A stretch of 34,433 nt of DNA from Actinomycetes bacterium (GTDB lineage: Bacteria; Actinomycetota; Acidimicrobiia; Acidimicrobiales; Bog-793). Every line of letters starts with the position of its first letter. The first letter of the stretch is position 1. The DNA lies in contig JAKCCH010000026.1 in the NCBI GenBank assembly GCA_021838945.1, positions 1 through 34,433 of the forward strand, given 5' to 3'. Under the pieces are notes generated by a model that searched no databases, was not told where the DNA came from, and saw only the letters and a program-made list of their open reading frames with translations. The position numbers and the translations under genes are program-made. Shown here one piece after another: positions 25,361-33,575 of this stretch.

Positions 25361-26830
25361 TCAGGCCGCCGGAGCCGGCTCCGCGACCCCCTCGTCCGCT
25401 CGTGAGCGCCTTCTGGCGAGCTCCTGGCGGCTGACCATCGTCGGCGCCGCGTCGGCGTCGCTGACGCTGAACGCGACGAGTGCTCCCACGGCCGCCACGC
25501 AGGCGGCCACCAAGAAACCCAGGTGGTAGGCCGCCACCGTGGGGCTGTTGATGAAGTCCACGCGCCGGCTCGGCCCCGCCGCGATCACAGTCGTCACAAG
25601 TGCCACCCCTACCGCCCCACCAAGCTGGCGGGAGGCGTTGAATATGGCGGAAGCGCCCCCGTTTCGATGGGGTGCGATCGTCGCGAACGAGGCCGCCTGC
25701 GACGGCAGGAACACATGCGACATGGCGTAGCCGAGCGCCAGCATCTCGAGCCGGATCAGCCACTCGTTCGTCGCAGGAGTCACGAGCGTGAGGAGCACCA
25801 CCACGACGGCGACGCCGGTCAGCCCGGCCGCCAGGATCCGGCGCGGGCCGATCCGCCAGTACAGGACCCGGGACACCACCTGCGCCCCCGCCATGACGCC
25901 GAGCGCCTCGGGGAAGATCGTGAGGCCGGCACGAAGGGCCGACATGCCGAGCGCCTCCTGGAAGAAGAGCGACGTGAGGTACAGCGTCCCGAGGAACGCG
26001 ACCGATCCGATCACGATCACCGTCGTTGCGGACGTGAACAGGCGGTCGCGGAAGAGCGAGAGGTCGACGAGGGGGTGCTCCCTCCGCAGCTCATAGGCGA
26101 CAAAGCCGGCGAGGAGCACGGCTCCCGTCGCCACCGTCGCGAGCACATCGGCGCTCCCCCACCCCTTGAGCGGCCCTTCGGACAGCCCGTACATGAGGGC
26201 ACCGAGGCCGAGGCCCGAGATGAGGAACCCTCCGACGTCGAGGCGCTTCGTCCCGCCCTGCTTGTGGTCGGCGAGGAACAGCAGCCCGAACACCAGCGCG
26301 GCGGCTCCGATCGGGAGGTTCACGAAGAAGACCCACCGCCAGGAGACGTCCGTCGTGAACAGGCCTCCGAGGACCGGGCCGAGTGCCGGCGCCGACGCCG
26401 TAGGGATCACGAGGATGCTTGACGCCCGGACCCGCTCAGCAGGCGGGAAGACCCGGAAGAGCATCGCGAGCCCGACCGGGGTCATGAGGCCGCCGCCGAT
26501 GCCTTGGAGGATCCGGAACAGCACCAGCTCCCCGAAACTCGTCGACAACCCGCAGAGGGCCGACGCCACGACGAACAGCGCGATCGCGCCGAGCAGCGTG
26601 CGGCGCCCGCCGAGCCGGTCGCCGAGCCAGCCGGAGATCGGGATGAACACGCCGAGGCTCACGAGGTAGCCGATCGAGACGGCGTCGATCCCGTCGGTAC
26701 TGACCCGAAACGTCCGCGCGAGCGTCGGAAGCGTCACGTTCACGATCGTCGAGTCCATGATCGCCATGAACATCGCGGCGACGTAGACGACGGCGACGGC
26801 AAGTTTCTGGTTCATCTCCCGGCTGCGCAT
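25361..26830 (-). CDS. MFS multidrug exporter, DHA2 (EmrB/QacA) family
   Basis: A 489-aa transporter with 14 predicted helices. The first helix has AIMDSTIVNVTLPTLAR with the buried Asp of the DHA2 group. Motif A is GWLGDRLGGRRTLLGA and the antiporter motif C is PALGPVLGGLF. DHA2 pumps exchange drugs for protons. ATG 26830 and ATG 26815 (MNQKLAVAVV) are both possible starts; neither has a well-placed ribosome site. It is divergent from a secreted protein gene across 149 bp and is followed closely by menB. The substrate is unknown. Confidence 0.9.
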   Translation of the reverse strand: MRSREMNQKLAVAVVYVAAMFMAIMDSTIVNVTLPTLARTFRVSTDGIDAVSIGYLVSLGVFIPISGWLGDRLGGRRTLLGAIALFVVASALCGLSTSFGELVLFRILQGIGGGLMTPVGLAMLFRVFPPAERVRASSILVIPTASAPALGPVLGGLFTTDVSWRWVFFVNLPIGAAALVFGLLFLADHKQGGTKRLDVGGFLISGLGLGALMYGLSEGPLKGWGSADVLATVATGAVLLAGFVAYELRREHPLVDLSLFRDRLFTSATTVIVIGSVAFLGTLYLTSLFFQEALGMSALRAGLTIFPEALGVMAGAQVVSRVLYWRIGPRRILAAGLTGVAVVVVLLTLVTPATNEWLIRLEMLALGYAMSHVFLPSQAASFATIAPHRNGGASAIFNASRQLGGAVGVALVTTVIAAGPSRRVDFINSPTVAAYHLGFLVAACVAAVGALVAFSVSDADAAPTMVSRQELARRRSRADEGVAEPAPAA

Positions 26831-26979
26831 GCCGAAGGGTCAACGCCCTCCGGCGGCTCGGGATTCCATCAGCCGCCCGACGGAGTAACACGCAGGCACC
26901 CTCGGACCATTGAAAGAGGCAGACGGTCCTTGTCGGCACCCACCGGTGGCGGCAAAGTGACCGAAAAGGAGCGACATCC
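26831..26979. other. Divergent intergenic region, DHA2 exporter / secreted protein
   Basis: It holds an inverted repeat GGCGGCT-12 nt-AGCCGCC (26852-26877) and a perfect 10-bp palindrome CCACCGGTGG (26940-26949). Both promoters should lie here, but no convincing -35/-10 pair is seen. Confidence 0.35.
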
Positions 26980-27753
26980 ATGCTTGCACGACTTCTGTCC
27001 GCCAAGGCAGCCATCCTCGTCGGGTCCCTCGTGGTGGCTACCGGCGCGGCGGCGGCGGCCTCTGGCTCTTTCCCTGGTACCAGCTCGAGCCATGGCAGCC
27101 TCATGGCAGCCTCCTCGACGGGCCACCCCGCGGTGACGATCGGAGCCAACGCCTTCGGCCTGTGCACCGCCTACACCTCGGTGTCGAAGAATTTCACCGA
27201 CACCTCGAACCCGGCGCTGACGCACTCGTCTGCCTTCCAGGCGCTGCAGGCCGCCGCCGCAGCGGCACAGGGCGAGTCCGTGCAGAGCTACTGCGCGGCC
27301 GTCACGACGACGACGACCTCCGCCGCGTCGAACCTTTCGACCTCTTCGGCCGGGAAGTCGGGCAGCGGTGGCCCCAGCATCGGCGCCAACGCCTTCGGCC
27401 TTTGCACCGCCTATGCGGCAGTGTCGAAGGACTTCACCGACATGTCGAACCCGGCGCTGACCAGCTCGATGGCGTTCAAGGCTCTCGCCACGGCCGCGGG
27501 CGGTGCGAGCGGCGTGCAGGCGTACTGCGCAGCGGTGAAGCGTCCGTCGTCGACCAACGCCGGGGGCGGCGCCAAGGGCGACCAGGGAGGAAGCGGCTCG
27601 CAGTCTGGCAGCCACCCTCAGGGCAAGCCGGCCGACCCCGGATCACAGGGCTCGTCCCACTCTGCCGGCCACGGCAAGCCGAGCGACCCGGGCTCGCAGG
27701 GGTCCTCCCACTCGAGCGGCCACGGGCAAAGCAGCGGCCACGGAAGGGCCTGA
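26980..27753 (+). CDS. Secreted protein with a duplicated NAFGLCTAY domain and a Ser/Gly/His-rich tail
   Basis: A 257-aa exported protein. The signal peptide covers about residues 1-27. Two copies of a 53-55 residue domain follow (54-108 and 134-186), sharing IGANAFGLCTAY, SVSK-FTD-SNPALT, AF-AL and Q-YCAAV. Each copy has two Cys that could form a disulfide. The copies are joined by a Thr/Ser linker. The last 65 residues are low complexity, with repeats of DPGSQGSSHS-GHGKPS. The ATG follows AAAAGGAG. I do not recognise a characterised function; similar NAFGLCTAY-type domains occur in hypothetical actinobacterial secreted proteins. Its 3' end lies inside a 25-bp tandem repeat. Confidence 0.8.
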   Translation: MLARLLSAKAAILVGSLVVATGAAAAASGSFPGTSSSHGSLMAASSTGHPAVTIGANAFGLCTAYTSVSKNFTDTSNPALTHSSAFQALQAAAAAAQGESVQSYCAAVTTTTTSAASNLSTSSAGKSGSGGPSIGANAFGLCTAYAAVSKDFTDMSNPALTSSMAFKALATAAGGASGVQAYCAAVKRPSSTNAGGGAKGDQGGSGSQSGSHPQGKPADPGSQGSSHSAGHGKPSDPGSQGSSHSSGHGQSSGHGRA

Positions 27754-27809
27754 CAGTAGAGCCCACGAAAGGGCCTGACAGTAGCGGCCACGGAAGGGCC
27801 TGACAGTAG
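27735..27809 (+). repeat. Three tandem 25-bp repeats across the stop codon
   Basis: Units at 27735-27759, 27760-27784 and 27785-27809. Units 1 and 3 are identical and begin CGGCCACGGAAGGGCCTGAC; unit 2 differs at a few bases near its start. Unit 1 contains the last codons and TGA stop of the secreted protein; each unit carries the same TGACAGTAG. GGGC/GCCC pairs between units allow weak hairpins. Confidence 0.85.
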
Positions 27810-27911
27810 AGCCGAGCCGGCGCCGACTTGAGGCGCCGAGGCACGATCTTGCATGGATGGGCATGACATAGCCCGGATACCACTGATACACCCCTTTGTC
27901 ATACTGCATCC

Positions 27912-29063
27912 ATGAGTTTGGCGGCGCTGCGGGAGGTCATCGACGACCTGGTCGGACACGCTGCCGCCTACTTCGACGGCGAGTCGGTCGTAGCCGTGCA
28001 CCGCGAGCTTGCCCGCCTCGACGCTTTCGCGACGAGGATCACCGCAGGTCTCGACGCCTCGGGCGAATGGGCTCTCGCGGGCGCGCGGAACTGCGCCTCG
28101 TATGTCGCCACCGACACCCGGCTGCCGATGCGGGAGGCGCGTCGGCGGGTACGCCTCGGGCGGAACCTCAGGGCGCTGCCCTGCACCGCCGAGGCCTTCG
28201 AGTCGGGCGAGATCTCGGCCGCCCACGCGCAGGCGCTCTGCTCGGTGCGCAGCGACCGGACGGAGAAGCACTTCGAGCGCGACGAGGCGATGCTGGTCGG
28301 GTACGCGCGGGATCTTCGTTTCGAGGAGTTCATGCGGGTCCTCGCCTACTGGGAGCAGCACGCCGACCCGGACGGGACCGACAAGAAGGCAGAGGACCGG
28401 CGGGCGCGGCGCGACGTCCGTCTGGATGCGAGCTACAGCGGCATGTACTTCGGCAGGATGACCCTCGATCCGATCTCCGGCTCGATCGTGAAGGCGGAGC
28501 TCGACCGGCTCGAGCGCCAGCTGTTCGAGGCCGACTGGACCGAGGCGTCGGATCGCCTCGGGCGCGACCCTCAGAGCTTCGAGCTCTCACGTAGCCCCGA
28601 GCAGCGGCGGGCCGATGCTCTCGTCGAGATGGCCACCCGGTCCGCCGCGTCGCCTACGGACGGCCGGCGCCCGGCGCCGCTCTTCAGCGTGCTCGTCGAC
28701 CTCGACACCCTCTCGGGACGCGTGCTCGAGCTCGCGAACGGCGTCGTGCTCGCGCCGGGCGACCTCGCGTGCTGGCTCACGAGGGCCGACATCGAGCGTG
28801 CCGTCTTCATGCCCGGCAAGCGGGTCGAGGTGAGCAAGCAGAGCCGCCTGTTCACCGGGGCAACGAGGCGAGCCATCGAGCTGCGGGACCGGCGCTGCAC
28901 CCATCCCTACTGCGACGAGACGCTCGAGCGGTGCCAGGCCGACCACATCGTCCCCTACAGCGAGGGTGGCCCTACGACCCAGGAGAACGGCCGGCTCCTC
29001 TGCGGCTTCCACAACCGCCTTCGCAACAAGAAGCCGCCTCCGCCCGACGATCCGGATGGCTGA
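27912..29063 (+). CDS. DUF222 and HNH endonuclease domain protein
   Basis: A 383-aa protein of the actinobacterial DUF222-HNH group (related to mycobacterial 13E12 repeat proteins). Residues 10-260 form the helical DUF222 part, including [20 protein letters not shown] and [14 protein letters not shown]. The C-terminus is a complete HNH nuclease motif: CTHPYC, then [20 protein letters not shown] and [11 protein letters not shown], with the catalytic His in DH and zinc-binding Cys residues. The family is multi-copy and often linked to mobile DNA, but its role is unknown, and no repeats or integrase are seen here. ATG 27912 has no ribosome site, so leaderless translation is possible. Confidence 0.88.
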   Translation: MSLAALREVIDDLVGHAAAYFDGESVVAVHRELARLDAFATRITAGLDASGEWALAGARNCASYVATDTRLPMREARRRVRLGRNLRALPCTAEAFESGEISAAHAQALCSVRSDRTEKHFERDEAMLVGYARDLRFEEFMRVLAYWEQHADPDGTDKKAEDRRARRDVRLDASYSGMYFGRMTLDPISGSIVKAELDRLERQLFEADWTEASDRLGRDPQSFELSRSPEQRRADALVEMATRSAASPTDGRRPAPLFSVLVDLDTLSGRVLELANGVVLAPGDLACWLTRADIERAVFMPGKRVEVSKQSRLFTGATRRAIELRDRRCTHPYCDETLERCQADHIVPYSEGGPTTQENGRLLCGFHNRLRNKKPPPPDDPDG

Positions 29064-29065
29064 TC

Positions 29066-29080
29066 CTCGGGCCGCCCGAG
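29066..29080 (+). terminator. Hairpin directly after the HNH gene
   Basis: CTCGGG-CCG-CCCGAG is a perfect 6-bp stem starting 2 bp after the stop codon. A somewhat T-rich stretch (TCTATTCTGTT) follows about 12 bp later. Confidence 0.5.
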
Positions 29081-29131
29081 TCGCTCCGAGGGTCTATTCT
29101 GTTAGGCCACCGAGGTCGGCGGCAGCATCGG

Positions 29132-29806
29132 ATTGTTCTAACTCGCCCGGTCGCAGGACAGCGCGCCGACCGCGAGCTGCTCAACACCCAGCCCGACTTC
29201 GAGGTGGTCGCCACGGCATCGGACGGGGCGGAGACGGTGCGGGTCTGTGACGAGCTTCACCCTGACGTCGTGCTCATGGACGTCCGCATGCCTGGGATGG
29301 ACGGGATCGAGGCGACCCGGCAGTTGGCGGGTGCGGGCTCGAGGGCGGCCTCTCGCTCGGGCTCGGATGGGCCGCGGGTGCTCATCCTCACCACGTTCGA
29401 TCTCGACGAGTACGTGTACGACGCGCTGTGCGCGGGGGCTAGTGGTTTCTTGCTGAAGGACGGAACCGCGGAGCGGCTGTTCGACGCGGTGCGGGTGATC
29501 GCGGCTGGTGGCGCGCTGCTAGCTCCGGGCGTCACCCGCCGGCTGATCAGCGAGTTCGCGTCGCAGCGACAGTCGCGGCCCGCGGGTTCCGCGACCGTCG
29601 GCTCGTTGACCCCGCGCGAGACCGAGGTGCTGCGCCTCGTCGCCGAGGGGCTGTCCAACGTGGAGATCGCCGGACGCCTCGTGATCACCGAGGAGACGGT
29701 GAAGACGCACGTCAGCCGTCTGCTGAGCAAGCTCGGGCTGCGGGACCGCACCCAGGCGGTGATCGCCGCCTACGAGTCCGGGCTGGTGGTGCCGCACCGG
29801 AGCTGA
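29132..29806 (+). pseudogene. NarL/LuxR-type response regulator lacking its N-terminus
   Basis: The body is a clear two-component response regulator. The phosphoacceptor Asp lies in [14 protein letters not shown], then come [25 protein letters not shown], and a C-terminal LuxR helix-turn-helix [20 protein letters not shown] with [18 protein letters not shown]. The receiver start is damaged: where family members have strand 1 plus an acidic Asp-Asp pair, this frame reads [20 protein letters not shown], so the Mg-binding pair is gone. No ATG or GTG with a ribosome site precedes it; the first usable in-frame start is GTG 29204, inside the domain (about 200 aa). No histidine kinase is adjacent. 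It is probably a decaying gene, though the DNA-binding part could still be made. Confidence 0.62.
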
Positions 29807-29809
29807 ACC

Positions 29810-29843
29810 TCCGGCCCTGACCGCACCGGCGCAGCGGGCCGGA
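29810..29843. terminator. Bidirectional hairpin between convergent genes
   Basis: TCCGGCCC and GGGCCGGA form a perfect 8-bp stem around an 18-nt loop, between the stops of the response regulator (29806) and the convergent PEP-mutase-like gene (29853). It probably terminates both transcripts. Confidence 0.5.
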
Positions 29844-29852
29844 ACCGCGCTC

Positions 29853-30695
29853 CTACTCGAAGGCCTCGGCGATCTCGCCTCGATGTGCGAGGACGCCGTC
29901 CCAGTATCCGTACGTGCCCGACTCGCGCAGCTCGGTCGCAGCGCTGACCAGCTGCGCATAGGCGGCAAAGGCGAACGCCCCGCCGACCGAGATGCGAGCC
30001 ACTCCGAGCTCGGCGAGCTCCGGGATGGTCGGCACCCCCGGTAGGACCAGCACGTTCACCGGTCGGTCCACCGACGCGATCACCGAGGCGATGTCGTCCG
30101 GCGCACGGAGGCCGGGAGCGAACAGCACGTCTGCGCCGGCTTCCTGGAACGCCTGGAGCCGGGCGATCGTGTCCGACAGGTCCTGACGCCCACGGATGTG
30201 GTTCTCCGCCCGGGCCGTGAGCACCAACCGCGGCCCTGTGCCGCCGCCGTGAGCAACTTCGACTGCTGCGGCGACCCGCTCGGCAGCGAGGGCGCGGTCG
30301 TAGACACCCGCCCCCTCCGAGCCCGACCAGTCCTCGATCGAGCAACCGGCCAGCCCGGTCTCCGCTGCTCGGCGGACCGTGTCGGCCACGGCCTCTGGCT
30401 CCCGGGCGTATCCGTTCTCGAGGTCGGCCGCGACGGGGACGCTGACAGCGGCCGACAGCGCCGCGCAGTGGGCGAGCACCTCGTCGGCCGACACCAAACC
30501 GTCGGGCCGGCCGAGCGAGGCGGCGAAGCCGCTCGACGTAGTCGCGATCGCCTCGAAGCCCAGGCTCGCCAGCAACTTCGCGGATCCGATGTCCCAGGCG
30601 TTCGGCTGGAGCAGCGGACGCCCCTTGACGTGAAGCGCCAAGAAACGCTCCGCCATCCCTCCCGCCGACTCGCCCTCTCCTCCTGTCGTGTTCAC
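29853..30695 (-). CDS. Isocitrate lyase / phosphoenolpyruvate mutase superfamily protein
   Basis: A 280-aa TIM-barrel enzyme. Family stretches are LLQPNAWDIGSAKLLASLGF (28-47), ATTSSGFAASLGRPDG, the metal-binding VAADLENGYA, and AGCSIEDWSG, followed by LTARAENHIRG. This matches the short PEPM/ICL-like group that cleaves or forms C-C bonds next to a carboxylate (for example 2-methylisocitrate lyase or oxaloacetate decarboxylase types). The Cys of true isocitrate lyases (KKCGH) is absent, so the precise reaction is open. The GTG start has AAGG 8 bp before it; ATG 30656, which follows GGGAGGG without spacing, is an alternative. Confidence 0.82.
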   Translation of the reverse strand: MNTTGGEGESAGGMAERFLALHVKGRPLLQPNAWDIGSAKLLASLGFEAIATTSSGFAASLGRPDGLVSADEVLAHCAALSAAVSVPVAADLENGYAREPEAVADTVRRAAETGLAGCSIEDWSGSEGAGVYDRALAAERVAAAVEVAHGGGTGPRLVLTARAENHIRGRQDLSDTIARLQAFQEAGADVLFAPGLRAPDDIASVIASVDRPVNVLVLPGVPTIPELAELGVARISVGGAFAFAAYAQLVSAATELRESGTYGYWDGVLAHRGEIAEAFE

Positions 30696-30818
30696 AACGA
30701 GAACCTTGGCTCACGGGCGCCGCTATAGCCAGTCCCTGCCGAGTTGATGAGAGAGCCGGTGTCTCGATCTACCCGAACGATGACTCTGGCGGAGGGTGCC
30801 GTACGACGGAGGCTCAGC

Positions 30819-31223
30819 TCACCACCAGCCCGGAGAGTACGTCATGTGGATGTCGTCGATGAACATGTAGAGCGCGAGCAGGCACCCTGCGGCGTTCACC
30901 ACCAAACCCGCCACCGCGGCGCCGTGGCCTCCCCGCCGGAGCGCAGTGGCCCCGAACACCACGCCTGCCACCGGTGCAGCCAGCACGACCAGAAGGGAGC
31001 CGACCTCGGCGAACCAGCCCGCAACGCTGCGAGCCATCAAGAGCACCTCTCCTTCACGTATGCCGAGGGGTCCCTTGAGCAACGAGAAGAGAAGGGTGTC
31101 GACCAAGAGCCAGATGACCAGACCGATCGGTACCATCGCCCATGACCGCCGAGTTGGCCCGGCGGCGCCGGAGCCTGGCGGCAGCCGGCGCGGTCGCTCG
31201 ACCGGTGTCTCGGTAAGAGTCAT
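30819..31223 (-). CDS. Small membrane protein, unknown function
   Basis: A 134-aa protein with a basic Pro/Arg-rich N-terminus (about 27 residues) and three transmembrane segments: roughly 28-50, 68-95 and 103-122. It ends DDIHMTYSPGWW on the far side. The middle part resembles DUF4190-like small membrane proteins, but I do not assign it. The start is well supported by AGGAGGT. It is divergent from the 101-aa protein gene over 180 bp, in which a long hairpin lies. Confidence 0.72.
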   Translation of the reverse strand: MTLTETPVERPRRLPPGSGAAGPTRRSWAMVPIGLVIWLLVDTLLFSLLKGPLGIREGEVLLMARSVAGWFAEVGSLLVVLAAPVAGVVFGATALRRGGHGAAVAGLVVNAAGCLLALYMFIDDIHMTYSPGWW

Positions 31224-31340
31224 TGGGACCTCCTGTCAGGTCGGTTCGGCTTCCCCCTCCTCAGCCCTTCGGACTTCGACCGTGTCCGGATCATCCCATC
31301 CACCTCACGACCAGCCTGAGCGCTGCAGGCTTCCCGTACT

Positions 31341-31372
31341 AGAGGCAAAGGTCCCGCGGAGACCTCGCCTCT
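31341..31372. other. Imperfect hairpin upstream of the 101-aa protein gene
   Basis: AGAGGC-aa-AGGTC-7 nt-GACCT-c-GCCTCT gives 11 base pairs with one small internal loop, ending 31 bp before the start codon at 31404. It would lie in the 5' leader of that gene or act as an operator for the divergent pair. No known riboswitch pattern is recognised. Confidence 0.45.
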
Positions 31373-31403
31373 GCAACGGACTTCGCTCGGAAGGAGAGCA
31401 ACG

Positions 31404-31709
31404 ATGCCCGCAACGCTCAAGGTGACCCACAAAGCGATCGGGGCCGAGGTCCGCCGTGGGACCTACGACGTCGTGCTGGACGGCGAGCGTGTCGGGTCGG
31501 TCGAGATGAACGGCACCTTCGCGGCGCCGATCGAACCGGGAGGCCACACCCTGCAGGTCCGCAGCGGACGGAGCTCCAGCCGCACCAAGACGTTCGACGC
31601 CACCGACGGGGAGACCGTCACCTTCCGGTGCACCGGGAAGAGCATCCTGCCGATCTTCCTCCTGTCCTTCGCCGTTCCCAGCCTGGCCCTCTCCCTCTCT
31701 CGCGAGTAG
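31404..31709 (+). CDS. Small protein with a beta-sandwich-like domain and a C-terminal membrane segment
   Basis: A 101-aa protein. Residues 3-78 alternate strands in a PEGA/immunoglobulin-like way: GTYDVVLDGERVGSVEMNGT, PIEPGGHTLQVRSGRSSS, DATDGETVTFRCTG. Similar small actinobacterial proteins of unknown role share the VVLDG-x-VG and PPG/PGGHTLQ pattern. Residues 80-98 form one hydrophobic segment, so it is tail-anchored or membrane-associated; there is no signal peptide. The start follows GGAAGGAG. No pathway assignment is possible. Confidence 0.72.
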   Translation: MPATLKVTHKAIGAEVRRGTYDVVLDGERVGSVEMNGTFAAPIEPGGHTLQVRSGRSSSRTKTFDATDGETVTFRCTGKSILPIFLLSFAVPSLALSLSRE

Positions 31710-31844
31710 TGCGTCGACTCGCAGCCCTACCTAGGTGGCAGCGCCTTGCGGTGAGGATGTTCGAGACTGCTGCGCAGCTGGTCCCAGCCGCGACGGGCGC
31801 GCGTAGGCTCGACGCCGGACGAGCCGAGCCGGAGGTGTGGACGG

Positions 31845-32756
31845 GTGCTCAAGGCGTTGCCGAGGCTGGGGCTACACGGCGCCAAGGCAAGAGCACTCGG
31901 AGCGGTCCTCCTCCTCGGAGGTGGCGCAGCTCTTGGGACCGCCGTCTTGACAGGCTCGGCGCAGCACGGCCACCGTCCATCTCGCTACGACCTGACGGCT
32001 GCCGGAGACGGTTGCCGGCAGGGGAACCCCTTGGCCAACGTGTACCACCCGTATCGGCTGAAGGTGCGAAAGGCGTGTCTCACGGTCGTCGGCACCGTGG
32101 CCTACATCCGGAGGGAGGACGACGGCGACGTCCACGTCGACCTCAAGCTTCTGCCGAGCGAGAACCACCTCTTGAACGCCTACAACGACTCTCAGCAGTA
32201 CGGGCAGCTCGTCACGGAGCTCGTTCCGGCGGACCAGCCCGGTTGCACGCCGGGACAGGCGCCGCGGCCCGCCCACGGTAGCTACGACTACGGGATCTGC
32301 ACCGGGGCCGACATCCACGTCCCTCCTCTTGGCACCCTTGTCAAGGAGACGGGCCCCTACGTCCTCGATGCTGACCACGGCTGGATGGAGATCCACCCCA
32401 TCTGGCGGATCATCATCTTGCGCCTCCCGGTGCCGACCACGACGGCTCCTCCGCCAGCGACGGCTCCTCCGCCACCGGCGGCGCCGCCGAGACCGGAGCC
32501 GCCGACCACCACGCTCGGCGGCGCTTGGTGCAAGGCCTATTCCGTCAGTGCCAACGATGGATATCGAGGGGACTTCGACATCCATGTGTTGTCGGATGAG
32601 CCCTACACCTCGGCAGTAGCGCACTCTCCGACGGACAGGTACGGCTACGAGACGAACGCTCAGGGCTCAGCAGTGATCTATCTCTGGGATCAGACCGCCG
32701 GCGAGGCGGTCACGGTTGTCGTCGGTCCAGCCACCTGCAACACACGGGACCCTTGA
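31845..32756 (+). CDS. Secreted or N-terminally anchored OB-like domain protein with a Pro-rich linker
   Basis: A 303-aa exported protein. A hydrophobic signal or anchor is at about 16-37. Residues 70-195 read as an OB-like strand-rich domain (CLTVVGTVAYIRREDDGDVH, LVTELVPADQPG, GPYVLDADHGWMEIHPIWRI), a pattern found in uncharacterised bacterial and archaeal secreted proteins. A Pro/Thr/Ala linker (about 198-223) leads to a C-terminal beta domain of about 75 residues bounded by Cys (WCKAYSVSANDGYRGDFDIH to GPATC). GTG 31845 follows GGAGGT at a good distance. Function is unknown; binding of an extracellular ligand is plausible but only an inference. Confidence 0.75.
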   Translation: MLKALPRLGLHGAKARALGAVLLLGGGAALGTAVLTGSAQHGHRPSRYDLTAAGDGCRQGNPLANVYHPYRLKVRKACLTVVGTVAYIRREDDGDVHVDLKLLPSENHLLNAYNDSQQYGQLVTELVPADQPGCTPGQAPRPAHGSYDYGICTGADIHVPPLGTLVKETGPYVLDADHGWMEIHPIWRIIILRLPVPTTTAPPPATAPPPPAAPPRPEPPTTTLGGAWCKAYSVSANDGYRGDFDIHVLSDEPYTSAVAHSPTDRYGYETNAQGSAVIYLWDQTAGEAVTVVVGPATCNTRDP

Positions 32757-32785
32757 GCCCAGCGCCGAAGGCGGCGAAACAGGGC

Positions 32786-32798
32786 CGGCGTGGCGCCG
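32786..32798 (+). terminator. Weak GC hairpin after the OB-like protein gene
   Basis: CGGCG-TGG-CGCCG, a 5-bp stem 30 bp after the stop; a second 4-bp stem (CGCC-GAA-GGCG, 32763-32773) precedes it. No T-tract. Confidence 0.3.
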
Positions 32799-32876
32799 AT
32801 GCGTCACAAGATAGTTCTTCCGGTGTAGACTAGAATATCTCGTGAGCGAGAGGAACACGAGCGGAGGCGAGAGACC

Positions 32877-33542
32877 GTGGTCGACGAGATGCAACAGCAG
32901 GCACGAGCACTCGGTGACCCGACGCGCCATCGCCTGTTTCGCTACATCGCCGAGGCTGCCGAGCCAGTCGGCGTCGCCGAGCTCACCGCGTTCGTGAGCC
33001 TCAACCACAATGCCGTGCGTCAGCACCTGGCCGTGCTCAAAGAAGCTGGGCTGGTCGTCGAGGCCGTCGAGGAGCGCTCCCGGCCGGGGCGGCCGCGCTT
33101 GCTGTACCGCCTGCACCCCGAGACGGCAGGCCAATGGGGCACAGCCAGCGCGTACGCCTGGTTGGCAAGCCTTCTGACCGACGCCATCCGCCGCAAGCAG
33201 GACCCACGCCAGGTGGGGCGCCAGGACGGGCACCGGCGCGCAGCCGAGCTGGCCGGCACCGGAGACCACGTCGAGCTGCTCGAGACCGAGATGGCACGCC
33301 GCGGTTTTCGCCCGAAGCGCGTGGAACACGGACAGCGGGTCGACTTCGTCCTCGGCCGCTGTCCGTTCGAAGACGTCGCCGACTCGGACCCCGGCACCGT
33401 GTGCCAGTTGCACCTCGGCCTGACCGAGGGCCTGGCCGAAGGGCTCGGCGGCATCCGCGTCGAGCGGCTCGTGGCCAAGAACCCTCACCGGGCCGGCTGC
33501 CGTCTGGTGGTGAGGCGCGAACTGGAGTCGGCAAGCGCCTGA
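32877..33542 (+). CDS. HTH transcriptional regulator, ArsR/SufR-like with three conserved-type cysteines
   Basis: A 221-aa DNA-binding protein. Residues 5-80 form a winged helix: ALGDPTRHRLFRYIAEAAEP, recognition helix LNHNAVRQHLAVLKEAGLV, and the wing ERSRPGRPRLLYRL. The C-terminal domain has Cys162 (GRCPFED), Cys176 (GTVCQLH) and Cys208 (RAGCRL). This is the layout of SufR-like repressors, where Cys bind an iron-sulfur cluster, but spacing differs from the SufR pattern, so cluster binding is a guess. GTG 32877 follows GGAGG. The leader has a -10-like TAGAAT (32831-32836). No suf genes are adjacent, and the target is unknown. Confidence 0.82.
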   Translation: MVDEMQQQARALGDPTRHRLFRYIAEAAEPVGVAELTAFVSLNHNAVRQHLAVLKEAGLVVEAVEERSRPGRPRLLYRLHPETAGQWGTASAYAWLASLLTDAIRRKQDPRQVGRQDGHRRAAELAGTGDHVELLETEMARRGFRPKRVEHGQRVDFVLGRCPFEDVADSDPGTVCQLHLGLTEGLAEGLGGIRVERLVAKNPHRAGCRLVVRRELESASA

Positions 33543-33553
33543 ACGAACAGCGA

Positions 33554-33570
33554 CCCGGGACCTCACCGGG
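33554..33570. terminator. Hairpin between convergent regulators
   Basis: CCCGG-GACCTCA-CCGGG, a 5-bp stem between the stop of the HTH regulator (33542) and that of the TetR gene (33576). A modest candidate for a shared terminator. Confidence 0.35.
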
Positions 33571-33575
33571 CGCGT

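Noticed and set aside
27735-27809. Tandem 25-bp repeats considered as a CRISPR array
   Set aside because: The copies are directly adjacent with no spacers and no cas genes are nearby.
27912-29063. DUF222-HNH gene considered as part of a mobile element or intron
   Set aside because: No terminal repeats, integrase, reverse transcriptase or target-site duplication is seen around it.
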